This document shows positions 26,720-35,880 of a stretch of 64,000 bases of DNA, one piece after another. How positions within the stretch are numbered: position 1 is the first letter of the stretch; each line of letters opens with the position of its first letter. The notes beneath the pieces are model-generated. The model was not told the DNA's origin and searched no databases. It worked only from the letters and a program-made list of their open reading frames with translations. The position numbers and the translations under genes were made by a program. The stretch is from contig NZ_JACXAD010000001.1 of NCBI RefSeq assembly GCF_014699115.1, forward strand, positions 1-64,000, read 5' to 3'. The DNA is from Hymenobacter montanus (GTDB lineage Bacteria > Bacteroidota > Bacteroidia > Cytophagales > Hymenobacteraceae).

Positions 26720-29700
26720 ATGAACAAATCTTACCTCAGGTTTCGTCGTCCAGCTATACCGGCGTTACTCTGCTGCCTGCCGCTGTGCGTACTATCGGTC
26801 CCCGGAGCCCGAGCAGCCAGCATTTCGACGGCCAGCTCCGGCATGGTTGCTGCTCCTGCTCAAGGTATTACGGGGCGCGTAGTGGATGAAAAAGGCGAAG
26901 GTCTGCCCGGCGTGACGGTGCTCGTGAAGGGCACCACCACCGGCACCTCGACCGGGGCCGACGGCAGCTTTTCCATTGATGCACCAGCCGATGCCACCTT
27001 GCAGATTTCGTCGGTGGGCTACTTATCAAAGGAAGTAGCAATAAATGGACAGTCGACGATTACGGTAACGCTGGCGACCGATGTGCAGCAGTTGAATGAA
27101 GCCGTGGTGGTGGGCTACCTCGTACAGGAGCGCCAGAACGTGACCGGCGCGGTGTCGACGGTGGGTGCGCAGGACGTACGTCGCGCGCCGGTGGCCACCA
27201 TTTCCGAATCCATTCAGGGCCGCCTGCCCGGGGTGCAAGTGACCTCCAGCGGTACACCTGGTCAAACGCCCAATATCAACATCCGTGGCGTGGGGTCTAT
27301 TAATAACGGCTCGGGCCCCCTGTTCATCATCGATGGCTTGTGGGTGACCGGCGGCCTGCGTGATTTCACACCTCAAGACGTGGAAAGCGTGCAGGTGCTG
27401 AAAGACGCCGCAGCCCTGGCGCCCTACGGCGTATCCGGCGCCAACGGCGTAGTCATCATCACCACCAAGAAAGGCAAGTCTGGCACTACGGCTATCAACT
27501 TCAACGCCTACGCTGGCGTGCAGAACATTGCCAAGCGCTACGACCTGGCCAATGCTGCGCAGTACCGCGCCTTAGCCACGCAGGCCTACATCAACGCCGG
27601 CCGGCCCGTGCCGTCAGGCATTGCTAACCCTTCAAACGTAGACACCGACTGGCAGCAGGAGTTCTTCAAAACCGGCGTGGTGCAGGACTACAACCTAGGC
27701 TTTTCGGGCGGTGGCAACAATTCTACTTACGCCATTTCGGGCGACTACTTCAGCCAGAGCGGCACGGTCATCGGCCCGAAATATGAGCGCTACAACCTGC
27801 GCGTGAATTCGGGCTTTACCAAAGGCCGGCTGAAGCTGGGTGAGAACATCGGCCTGACCCGCGCCAACCAAACGCGCCTCAACGGGGTGCCGTTTATTGA
27901 CCTGCTGCGCATCACCCCCATCACGCCGGTGCTCGACCCGGCCAACCCCGGCGGCTTCGGCTACGGCGACTCCAACAACCGCCCCACCTTCGGCTCGAAC
28001 CCCATTGGGGCGCAGAAGCTGCTCAACAACATTGGCACCAACAACCAGTTGCAGGGCAACGTATTCGGTGAGTTTGCGCTCACCGATTTCCTGCGCTATC
28101 GCCTCAATTTGGGCACTCAGTTCCGGGCGTTTCATGACCAGCGCCAACAGCAGGCCGGCGGCCTGGCCCCGAACAACATCACGCCTGTGTCGGGCTTCAC
28201 CGATGCGCAGGGCAACGAAACCTTCTTGCTGGCCGAAAACACCCTCACCTTCGACCACAGCTTCGGCAAGAACAACGTGACGGTAGTGGGCGGCTATTCG
28301 GAGCAGAAAAACCGCTTCGAGTTCACCCAAGGCGCAGCCCAGGGCTACGGCAACGGCCCCACTTTCTTCTGGGCCCTCGATGCCGGGGCCACGCCCCTGC
28401 CCGGCGTGGGCTCGACTTACGTTTGGGGGAAACGCTCCTACTTCGCCCAACTCACCTACGACTACGATGGCCGCTACCTCGTGACGGGCGCCTACCGCCG
28501 CGACGGCTCGTCGCGCTTCTCGGCCGACCGTAAGTACGGCAACTTCGGCGCGGGCTCGCTGGGCTGGCGCGTGTCGAAGGAAGCCTTCTTTTCGGGCATC
28601 ACCGCCATCAGCGACCTGAAGCTGCGCGCTTCTTACGGTATTCTTGGCAACGACCAGCTCAACGGTGCTTACGGCGGCTCCTACCTCTACCAAGCCTTCA
28701 TCAACCCTAACGTGAATTACAACTTCGGGGGTGCCCTGGCCAACGGCGCCATTCAAACGGCGTTGGGCTCCCCCACAGTGGGCTGGGAAGAGCGCCGCAC
28801 CCAGAACTACGGCCTTGACCTGGGCTTTCTGGACAACCGCTTGACCGTGAGTGCCGACTACTACATTTCAGAGACGCGCAACGCCAACGTAAACCCCCAG
28901 ATTCCGCTGTTTTCGGGCAATGCCGGTGGCGACCCGTTCCAGCAGATTGGCCGCATCCAGAACAAGGGCTTTGAACTGCTGGTAGGCTACAACGAAAGCA
29001 AGAATCCGTTCCGCTATAGCGTCACCGGCAACCTGACCACCATCAGCAACCAAGTACTGGAGCTGGGCACCTCGGGCGCCAACGCCAACTTCTTCAACGC
29101 TGGTCCCAACGCTGTGACCCGCACCGAAGTAGGCTACGAGGTGGGCTCGTTCTACCTTTACCAGTTCGACGGCATCTTCCAGAGCGGCGACAACATTGCG
29201 GGCAGCGCCCAGCCCACGGCCCAGCCCGGCGACATCCGCTACAAGGACATAAACGGCGATGGCAAAATCACCGACGCCGACCGTACCCACGTGGGCCGGG
29301 TGTTTCCCAAGCTGCAGTACGGCCTGAACCTGACGGCCGGCTACGGCGCCTTCGACCTGGCGGCCTTCTTCCAGGGCGTGAGCGGCAACGATGTGTATAA
29401 CTCCGGCGCCTACTGGCTGGGCCGCTTCGACGACCCTACCAACTACCTGGCCAGCCTCTCGCCTTGGACGCCCTCCAACCCGTCGACCACCACCCCACGC
29501 CTGGCCATACAAGGCGGCCCCAACACCTTCGCTAACTCTACGCGCTTCCTTGAAAAAGGATCGTACTTGCGCCTGAAGAACCTGCAAATCGGCTTCACCG
29601 TCCCCAAAACGCTGATGGAGAAAACCAAGGGCCTGAGCAGCCTACGCCTCTACGTGACGTCACAGAACCTGTTCACCATCACCAAATACTCGGGCTACGA

Positions 29701-29809
29701 CCCCGAGACAGTGGGCGGCCTCGACGGCTCGCTGCTGACCCGCGGCGTGGACGAGGGCGGCTACCCCAACCCGCGCACGTTCACACTGGGCGCCCAACTG
29801 GGCTTCTAA
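26720..29809 (+). CDS. SusC/RagA-family TonB-linked outer-membrane oligosaccharide transporter
   Basis: 1029-aa TonB-dependent receptor. Signal peptide, then a carboxypeptidase-like beta-barrel extension (ITGRVVDEKGEGLPGVTVLV), the SusC signature and plug (GRLPGVQVTSSGTPG, PLFIIDGLWV, VESVQVLKDAAALAPYG, GVVIITTKKGK), and a 22-strand barrel ending in TLGAQLGF. It imports oligosaccharides across the outer membrane together with the SusD lipoprotein encoded 42 bp downstream. It heads the operon susC-susD-GH43-GH43-epimerase, with a palindromic operator candidate just upstream. Confidence 0.95.
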   Translation: MNKSYLRFRRPAIPALLCCLPLCVLSVPGARAASISTASSGMVAAPAQGITGRVVDEKGEGLPGVTVLVKGTTTGTSTGADGSFSIDAPADATLQISSVGYLSKEVAINGQSTITVTLATDVQQLNEAVVVGYLVQERQNVTGAVSTVGAQDVRRAPVATISESIQGRLPGVQVTSSGTPGQTPNINIRGVGSINNGSGPLFIIDGLWVTGGLRDFTPQDVESVQVLKDAAALAPYGVSGANGVVIITTKKGKSGTTAINFNAYAGVQNIAKRYDLANAAQYRALATQAYINAGRPVPSGIANPSNVDTDWQQEFFKTGVVQDYNLGFSGGGNNSTYAISGDYFSQSGTVIGPKYERYNLRVNSGFTKGRLKLGENIGLTRANQTRLNGVPFIDLLRITPITPVLDPANPGGFGYGDSNNRPTFGSNPIGAQKLLNNIGTNNQLQGNVFGEFALTDFLRYRLNLGTQFRAFHDQRQQQAGGLAPNNITPVSGFTDAQGNETFLLAENTLTFDHSFGKNNVTVVGGYSEQKNRFEFTQGAAQGYGNGPTFFWALDAGATPLPGVGSTYVWGKRSYFAQLTYDYDGRYLVTGAYRRDGSSRFSADRKYGNFGAGSLGWRVSKEAFFSGITAISDLKLRASYGILGNDQLNGAYGGSYLYQAFINPNVNYNFGGALANGAIQTALGSPTVGWEERRTQNYGLDLGFLDNRLTVSADYYISETRNANVNPQIPLFSGNAGGDPFQQIGRIQNKGFELLVGYNESKNPFRYSVTGNLTTISNQVLELGTSGANANFFNAGPNAVTRTEVGYEVGSFYLYQFDGIFQSGDNIAGSAQPTAQPGDIRYKDINGDGKITDADRTHVGRVFPKLQYGLNLTAGYGAFDLAAFFQGVSGNDVYNSGAYWLGRFDDPTNYLASLSPWTPSNPSTTTPRLAIQGGPNTFANSTRFLEKGSYLRLKNLQIGFTVPKTLMEKTKGLSSLRLYVTSQNLFTITKYSGYDPETVGGLDGSLLTRGVDEGGYPNPRTFTLGAQLGF

Positions 29810-29851
29810 TAGGGCCCGCTCTTATTCCTTTGGCTTTAACTTTTATCAGTG

Positions 29852-31480
29852 ATGAATCTTTCCAAAAAAAACCTGCTGACGGCGGCTTCCGCCGTCACGC
29901 TGCTGGCCACGGGTTGCGAGAAAAACCTACTGGAGCAGAATAACCCCAACCTGGCCACTACGGCCACGTTCTGGAAAACCAGCGACGATGCCGTGCGGGC
30001 CTCCACCGCGTGCTACGCCGGCCTGCAAGCGGTGGGCATGTACCGCCGCTGGTTCTCCTTCTTGTATGATGGGCGTGACGACATTGGCTGGAGCCAGAGC
30101 CCCTACACCCCGCTGCAGGAAGTGACGAAGTTTGTGCAGACCGACTACAACTTCGAGGTCACCAGCAGCGCCTACCGCGACAGCTACCGCACCATCGACC
30201 GCTGCAACCAAGTGCTGGCCAACGTGCCTGGCATTGAGATGGACGCCGCGCTCAAAACCCGCATTCTCAGCGAAGCGTACTTCCTGCGGGCCCTAAGCTA
30301 CTTCAACCTAGTGTCGCTGTTCGGCAACGTGCCGCTCTCGACCCAGCCCGGCAGCCTCGAATACCGCCCGCCCCAAGGCACTGAGGCTCAGGTGTGGGCG
30401 CTCGTCATCAGCGACTTGCAGGCCGCCATCGGTACGGGCTCCACACCTAACCTACCCGTTTCCTACACCTCGGGTACCGACCGTGGCCGAGCTACCGTGG
30501 GTGCAGCACGCACGCTGCTGGGCAAGGCCTACATGCAAAACAAGCGCTGGGCCGACGCCCAAGCACAGTTTGCCCTAGTCATCGGCTCAAACACGTATTC
30601 GCTCGTCAACTACACCGATAACTTTCGCCACACCACCGAAAACAACGCCGAAAGCATTTTCGAAGTGCAGTTTCTAGACGTGAACATCGGCGGCCCTGAC
30701 GGGCAGGGCGGCGTGGACGCCAACACCGCACAGGGCTTTCAGCGGCCTAAGTTTTTTGGCCCTCCCCAAAACGGCGGCACTGCCAACCTAGGCTTTACGG
30801 ACTGCGAAGTGCGGCCCTGGGTGGTGAACGAGTTTTTGCAGGAGGGCACCACCTCCGGCCAGCGCGACCCGCGCCTAGCAGCCACGATTTTCTACAACTA
30901 CCGCGCCTTCCCGTCGGCGCTGCCGCTCAGCGCCGACACCCTGGTGTATGACCAGTCGCGCCCGGCAGACTTTGCCGCTGTCACCTACGGTTTCCGCAAC
31001 CGCTACCGTGGCGACGCCTTTAACCTGGGCCGCACCTACTGGCGCAAGTACCAGAGCGACTACTACCGCGGCGACGAAAACTTCGACTCGCCCATCAATT
31101 TCCGGGTGATGCGCTACGCCGATGTGCTCCTGCTGCAAGCCGAAGCCCTGAACGAGCAGAATCAGACCGCCGCCGCCGTGCCGCTCGTGAACCTAGTGCG
31201 CCGCCGGGCCGGCCTGGCCGACCTTCCCGCCTCGGCTTCGGCCAGCCAGGCGGCTATGCGCGCCCAGCTCCGCCACGAGCGGATAACGGAGCTCACTGGC
31301 GAAGGCCTGCGCTGGTTTGACTTGCAGCGTTACGGCCAGCTCGATACCCAGGCCGGCGTCGATCAGCTCAAGCAGCACGACGCGCAGTTCAACAACTTTG
31401 TACTGGGTAAGTCGCGCCTGCTGCCCCTGCCCCAGCAGGACGTGGACCTGGCAAAGCTGACCCAGAACCCACAGTATTAG
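29852..31480 (+). CDS. SusD/RagB-family glycan-binding lipoprotein
   Basis: Outer-membrane lipoprotein, 542 aa, lipobox Cys22 in TLLATGCEKN. ATG 29852 is preferred over the adjacent GTG at 29849. Helical TPR scaffold; conserved SusD features include ARTLLGKAYMQNKRWADAQ, NFRVMRYADVLLLQAEALNE and the C-terminal RHERITELTGEGLRWFDLQR. It captures glycan chains and acts as the lid of the SusC barrel. Confidence 0.94.
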   Translation: MNLSKKNLLTAASAVTLLATGCEKNLLEQNNPNLATTATFWKTSDDAVRASTACYAGLQAVGMYRRWFSFLYDGRDDIGWSQSPYTPLQEVTKFVQTDYNFEVTSSAYRDSYRTIDRCNQVLANVPGIEMDAALKTRILSEAYFLRALSYFNLVSLFGNVPLSTQPGSLEYRPPQGTEAQVWALVISDLQAAIGTGSTPNLPVSYTSGTDRGRATVGAARTLLGKAYMQNKRWADAQAQFALVIGSNTYSLVNYTDNFRHTTENNAESIFEVQFLDVNIGGPDGQGGVDANTAQGFQRPKFFGPPQNGGTANLGFTDCEVRPWVVNEFLQEGTTSGQRDPRLAATIFYNYRAFPSALPLSADTLVYDQSRPADFAAVTYGFRNRYRGDAFNLGRTYWRKYQSDYYRGDENFDSPINFRVMRYADVLLLQAEALNEQNQTAAAVPLVNLVRRRAGLADLPASASASQAAMRAQLRHERITELTGEGLRWFDLQRYGQLDTQAGVDQLKQHDAQFNNFVLGKSRLLPLPQQDVDLAKLTQNPQY

Positions 31481-31572
31481 TCACTATTCGCCCCAATGCG
31501 TAAGTCTGAACAGTCGCTCTTCCTGTCGGTGGGGCGGCTGTTTTGGCTTTGTCACTTGTCAATCAGGCTCCT

Positions 31573-32637
31573 ATGTCTTTTTTTTCCCGATTACCCCGGC
31601 TGGCTGTCTGGTTGCTGCTGAGCGTCCCCGGCTGCAAAAATGCTCCCGAACCGGTGGTAAACCCACCCGTGATGCCCCCCACAGCCACCACTTTCACCAA
31701 CCCGTTGCTCAGCACTGGCCCCGACCCGTGGGTGATTCAGAAGGATGGGTTTTACTACTACATGCACACCACCGGCATAAACCTCACGCTCTGGAAAACG
31801 GCCAAAATGAGCGAGCTGGGGTCGGCTGTGAGCAAGGTAATTTGGACCCCGCCGGCTTCGGGGCTAAACACGCGCGCCATCTGGGCCCCGGAAATCCACT
31901 TCCTCGACGGCAAGTGGTACGTTTATTTCACCGCGGGCAACTGCTGTGGCGCCCAGCGGCTGTGGGTACTCGAAAACCCTAATGCGGACCCCACCACCGG
32001 ATCCTGGACCGAAAAAGGCCAGCTGGCCGTGCCCGGCCAGGATTTGTGGGCCATTGATGCCACCATCTTGGAACAAAATGGCAATCGTTACCTTGTATGG
32101 TCGGGCCAGGAGCCGGGCTCCGAACAGCAAAACCTCTACATCGCCAGTATGAGCAACCCCTGGACCATCACGGGCCCCCGGGTGCGACTGAGCCAACCGA
32201 CAGAAAGGTGGGAAATTAATGGTTTTCCCAGTTATCCCAAGGTGAACGAAGGGCCTGAAATTTTGAAGCACGGTGGGAAGACATTCATCGTATTCTCGGC
32301 CAGCCATTGTAGCAGCGACGATTATGCTCTGGGCCTGCTCACCGCCAGCAGCACTGCGGACCCTATGGACCCCGCCGCCTGGACTAAAACACCGACCCCG
32401 ATCTTCACCAAAAACCCTACTAACCACGCTTACGGGCCCGGCCACAATGCCTTTTTTACTTCCAAAGATGGCCGGGAAGACTGGATAATCTACCACGCCA
32501 ACCTGGCTCCCAACCAGGGCTGCGGCAATGCTCGCAACCCGCGAATGCAAAAATTTGAGTGGAATGCCGACGGCACCCCGAACTTTGACACCCCGGTTAC
32601 CACGGGCACACCCTTGCCTCGGCCGGGCGGCGAGTAG
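31573..32637 (+). CDS. GH43-family lipoprotein (arabinofuranosidase-type)
   Basis: 354 aa from ATG 31573, lipoprotein with Cys21 in LSVPGCKN; the in-frame upstream start at 31543 would spoil the signal. Catalytic residues as in its paralogue at 25170: Asp51 in STGPDPWVIQ, the Asp of LWAIDATILE and the Glu of KVNEGPEILKHG. The surface anchor places it next to SusC/D, where it would trim side chains before uptake. Substrate inferred, probably arabinofuranosyl-decorated polysaccharide. Confidence 0.88.
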   Translation: MSFFSRLPRLAVWLLLSVPGCKNAPEPVVNPPVMPPTATTFTNPLLSTGPDPWVIQKDGFYYYMHTTGINLTLWKTAKMSELGSAVSKVIWTPPASGLNTRAIWAPEIHFLDGKWYVYFTAGNCCGAQRLWVLENPNADPTTGSWTEKGQLAVPGQDLWAIDATILEQNGNRYLVWSGQEPGSEQQNLYIASMSNPWTITGPRVRLSQPTERWEINGFPSYPKVNEGPEILKHGGKTFIVFSASHCSSDDYALGLLTASSTADPMDPAAWTKTPTPIFTKNPTNHAYGPGHNAFFTSKDGREDWIIYHANLAPNQGCGNARNPRMQKFEWNADGTPNFDTPVTTGTPLPRPGGE

Positions 32638-32701
32638 CCCCGCTGCCTGAGCCATTGTTACTTAGCCGCTCTGTGCAGGGGCTTTCTCTTCAGCTGCAAC
32701 T

Positions 32702-34333
32702 ATGATTCTAACAAACTTCAAATTTCACTCTGTTTTACTAGCAGGCGGACTTTTGGCCGCCTGCCAGCGCATGCCTTCGACCCAGGTGAGTGGGACGGGG
32801 AGCAAGGAGAGCGCTACAACGGTCCGGCCCGCCGCTGCAACGGCCCCGGGAGCCGCTGCTCTCTTTGCCAACCCCGTGCTCCCGGGCGATTTCCCCGACC
32901 CGTCCGTTACCAAAATTGGCGATACGTACTGGGCGTCGGCTACCTCGTCGAACTGGGGGCCGGCCTTCCCCCTGCTCAAGTCGAAGAACCTGACCGACTG
33001 GCAGCTAGTCGGCCACGTGTTTCCGGACAAGCTGCCGGCGTGGGCCGACTACTACTTCTGGGCCCCGGAAATCACCCAGGAAGGCAACAAAACCTACGTA
33101 TTTTACGCGGCCCACAAGAAGGGCGGCAACCTGGCGGTGGGCGTGGCTAGTGCCGACCGCCCGGAAGGCCCCTACCGCGACCACGGCCCATTGGTGGGCC
33201 AGCCCGATGGCTCGATTGACGGCTTTCCCATGCGCGACGAAAAAGGCCAGCTCTACCTGATCTGGAAAGAAGATGGTAACAGCATTAACCAGCCCACCCC
33301 CATCTGGGCCCAACCCCTGAACGAGACCCGTACGGCCCTGACGGGCGAAAAAACCGAGCTTTTCCGCAATACCGCGCCCTGGGAAGGTAACCTGGTAGAA
33401 GGCGTGAGCATGGTGCGCCACGGCGATTATTTCTACGCCTTTTACGCGGCCAACGGCTGCTGCGGGCACAACTGCACCTACGGCACCGGCGTAGCCCGCG
33501 CCAAGAGCCTGCTCGGGCCCTGGGAGAAAAACCCCGCCAACCCAATAATAAAAGCAACCGCGGCCTGGCGCTGCCCGGGCCACGGCACGGTTACGCAGGG
33601 CTTCGACGGACGTTGGTTTCTGCTCCACCACGCGTACGCGGCCGAAAGCTTCGAGAACGTGGGCCGCCAGGGCGTCCTGAGCGAATTTGTGTGGAATGCT
33701 GACAAGTGGCCGGAATTCACAGTGAGTAGCACCGCCACCCCGGCCGCTAACCCACTATCGACCCGCCCGGTGGTGGACGAGTTCACGGGCTCGGCCCTGG
33801 GACTGGACTGGCAGTGGCCAATTGAGGACAAGCCGCAGTTTGCCCTTCGGGGCGGGCAGCTGCGCCTGACGGCTCACCCCGACAAGGGTGGCGCGGCGCT
33901 GGGTCGCCACACCCTCACGGCTACTTACACGGCCACCACCACCCTGCTGGCTCCGGCTACCCTGCCCGCGGGCAGCACCGCCGGCCTCGCTGCCCACGGC
34001 GACCCCAAGAACATGCTGGCGCTCACGGCTGGGGGTGGTAAACTCCAGCTTTGGGAGCGGCGCGAAGGCAAGCAGCGGGTATTAGCCGAAACCACTTTGC
34101 CGGCCACCACCAGCAAGGCCGTGCAGCTGCGCATGCAAGTGAGCGGTGGCAACAGCTACCGCTTCGCCTGGAGCGCCGACGGGCAAACCTGGACCAACCC
34201 GCTGGCCAACGATGGCGCCATCAACGGCCAGTTCCTGCCGCCCTGGGACCGCGGGGTGCGCGTAGGCGTGCTGGCCGAAGGTCCAACCTCCGTCACGGCC
34301 GCATTTGAGCGTTTTGCGTTGAATAGCCAGTAG
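32702..34333 (+). CDS. GH43-family lipoprotein with C-terminal beta-sandwich
   Basis: 543 aa, lipoprotein Cys21 in GGLLAACQR. The N-terminal propeller (about 50-345) has Asp66 in GDFPDPSVTK, the Asp of GSIDGFPMRD and the Glu of NLVEGVSMVRHG. The C-terminal beta-sandwich (about 355-543, starting VVDEFTGSALGLDWQWP) is the accessory module of bifunctional beta-xylosidase/arabinofuranosidase enzymes, which narrows the active-site entrance. Fourth gene of the susC operon. Exo-acting release of xylose or arabinose is the likely role. Confidence 0.88.
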   Translation: MILTNFKFHSVLLAGGLLAACQRMPSTQVSGTGSKESATTVRPAAATAPGAAALFANPVLPGDFPDPSVTKIGDTYWASATSSNWGPAFPLLKSKNLTDWQLVGHVFPDKLPAWADYYFWAPEITQEGNKTYVFYAAHKKGGNLAVGVASADRPEGPYRDHGPLVGQPDGSIDGFPMRDEKGQLYLIWKEDGNSINQPTPIWAQPLNETRTALTGEKTELFRNTAPWEGNLVEGVSMVRHGDYFYAFYAANGCCGHNCTYGTGVARAKSLLGPWEKNPANPIIKATAAWRCPGHGTVTQGFDGRWFLLHHAYAAESFENVGRQGVLSEFVWNADKWPEFTVSSTATPAANPLSTRPVVDEFTGSALGLDWQWPIEDKPQFALRGGQLRLTAHPDKGGAALGRHTLTATYTATTTLLAPATLPAGSTAGLAAHGDPKNMLALTAGGGKLQLWERREGKQRVLAETTLPATTSKAVQLRMQVSGGNSYRFAWSADGQTWTNPLANDGAINGQFLPPWDRGVRVGVLAEGPTSVTAAFERFALNSQ

Positions 34334-34340
34334 GCGGTTT

Positions 34341-34483
34341 TTGGTGCTTGGGTTTTGGTGCTTGGTGCTTGGTTGTTAGAACGTCATATTCATCTGGCGT
34401 CCGCGCAGCATAAACGCTATGTACCAACAACCAAGCACCAGGCACTAAGCACCAGGCACCAGGCACCAAAACCCAAGCACCAA
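34341..34483. repeat. Heptamer-rich inverted repeat flanking an AGAACGTC element
   Basis: The left arm (34341-34377) is built of TTGGTGC-type heptamers, and the right arm (34424-34483) of the complementary GCACCAA/GCACCAG units with extra copies. Between them is an AGAACGTCATATTCATCTGG element related to the one at 43824. The whole could fold as a long hairpin between the GH43 and epimerase genes. Copy number of the heptamers differs between arms, which suggests slippage. Confidence 0.7.
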
Positions 34484-34512
34484 CATTTTTTCACTTTTTT
34501 CTTTCCTCGTTG

Positions 34513-35721
34513 ATGCCAAATCACTCTCGTTCCTGCTTACTGACGGGTAGCTTTGCCGGGCTCCTGTTGCTGACGGCCTGCGACAGCAAGCCCACCGAAA
34601 GCCAAAAGTCGGCCCCCGCAGCGGCCACTACCTCCCAAGCCTCGACGAACATACCTACCGCCATGCCCTTCGGCAAAACCAAAGACGGGGCTGAAGCTCA
34701 GCTCTTCACCCTCACCAACGCCCACGGGCTCAAGGCTACCATCACCACCTACGGCGGCACGCTCACCAGCCTGCTGGTGCCTGACAAAAACGGCAAGCTG
34801 GGCGATGTGGTGCTGGGATTCGACAGCTTAGCCGGCTACACCAGCGACCTATACGTGAAGGAGAACCCCTTTTTCGGGGCCTCAATCGGCCGCTACGGCA
34901 ACCGCATCAAGCTCGGCAAATTTACCCTCGACGGCAAAACCTACTCCCTGCCCATCAACAACGCCCCCAACTCGCTGCACGGCGGCACGCGGGGCTTCGA
35001 CAAGCGCCTATGGACGGCCCAGCCTGGTACTTCGGCCGACGGCCCCACCCTCACGCTCAGCTACGTGAGCCCGGATGGTGAGGAAGGCTACCCGGGCACC
35101 CTCACTACGCAAGTGGTGTACACCCTGACCGAGAACGACGCCCTGCGCATTGCCTACACGGCCACCACCGACAAGCCTACGGTGCTCAACCTCACCAATC
35201 ACAGCTACTTCAACCTGGCTCACGGCCAAGCCAAGGATATCCTGGGCCATGAGCTAACCTTGAACGCCGACCGCTTCACCCCCGTCGATAACACCTTGAT
35301 CCCAACCGGCGTACTGCAATCGGTAGCCGGTACGCCCATGGATTTCCGCCAGCCGCACACCATCGGCGAGCGCATTAAGCAGGTTCCCGGCGGCGCCCCC
35401 GGTGGCTACGACCACAACTGGGTGCTAGCCGACAAAATGCGCGACAGCCCCGCCCTGGCCGCCACGGTGTACGAGCCCACCTCGGGCCGCACCATGGAGG
35501 TGTACACCGATCAGCCCGGCATACAGTTTTACTCCGGTAACTTCCTCAAGGGCAATCTCAAGGGCAAGGGCGACGTGCCCTACGTGCAGCACTACGGCTT
35601 TTGCCTCGAAACCCAGCATTTCCCCGATTCGCCCAATCAGCCCAAATTCCCGAGCACCGTACTGCGCCCGGGCGAAACCTTCCATTCAGTTTCGGAATAC
35701 CGCTTCGGCGTAAGGAAATAG
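34513..35721 (+). CDS. galM: Lipoprotein aldose 1-epimerase (mutarotase)
   Basis: Interconverts alpha and beta anomers of free aldoses; 402 aa. ATG 34513 is preferred over TTG 34510. A lipobox with Cys23 (LLLLTACDS) makes it an exported lipoprotein, unlike cytoplasmic GalM. Conserved sites: NAPNSLHGGTRGFDKRLW, catalytic His in LTNHSYFNLAHG and the base Glu in CLETQHFPDSPNQPKF. It follows the GH43 genes, so it probably equilibrates the anomers released by the inverting GH43 enzymes before uptake. Confidence 0.92.
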   Translation: MPNHSRSCLLTGSFAGLLLLTACDSKPTESQKSAPAAATTSQASTNIPTAMPFGKTKDGAEAQLFTLTNAHGLKATITTYGGTLTSLLVPDKNGKLGDVVLGFDSLAGYTSDLYVKENPFFGASIGRYGNRIKLGKFTLDGKTYSLPINNAPNSLHGGTRGFDKRLWTAQPGTSADGPTLTLSYVSPDGEEGYPGTLTTQVVYTLTENDALRIAYTATTDKPTVLNLTNHSYFNLAHGQAKDILGHELTLNADRFTPVDNTLIPTGVLQSVAGTPMDFRQPHTIGERIKQVPGGAPGGYDHNWVLADKMRDSPALAATVYEPTSGRTMEVYTDQPGIQFYSGNFLKGNLKGKGDVPYVQHYGFCLETQHFPDSPNQPKFPSTVLRPGETFHSVSEYRFGVRK

Positions 35722-35787
35722 CCGCCAACCTTGCCGCTTATCGGGCTCTGCGATAGAAAGTAAAGCCCTTAAAGGCACGACATACCA

Positions 35788-35821
35788 CCAGCAGCCAGCA
35801 GCTACCTCTGCTGGCTGCTGG
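35788..35821. terminator. 14-bp hairpin after the PUL operon
   Basis: CCAGCAGCCAGCAG, 6-base loop, exact complement. It lies 67 bp after the epimerase stop, between convergent genes, and is a likely end of the susC operon transcript. No long U-tract. Confidence 0.65.
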
Positions 35822-35828
35822 CATTTAT

Positions 35829-35877
35829 GCCTCACCCCCGCCCCCCTCTCCGGTGGAGAGGGGGGCGGGGGTGAGGC
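35829..35877. repeat. Palindromic GCCTCACCCCC element
   Basis: GCCTCACCCCCGCCCCCCTC...GAGGGGGGCGGGGGTGAGGC is a near-perfect palindrome ending 4 bp before the histidine kinase stop. A related half occurs at 40209. Its core (CCCCTCTCC...GGAGAGGGG) resembles the elements within 45.4-49.7 kb. It may also terminate the kinase transcript. Confidence 0.65.
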
Positions 35878-35880
35878 TCC

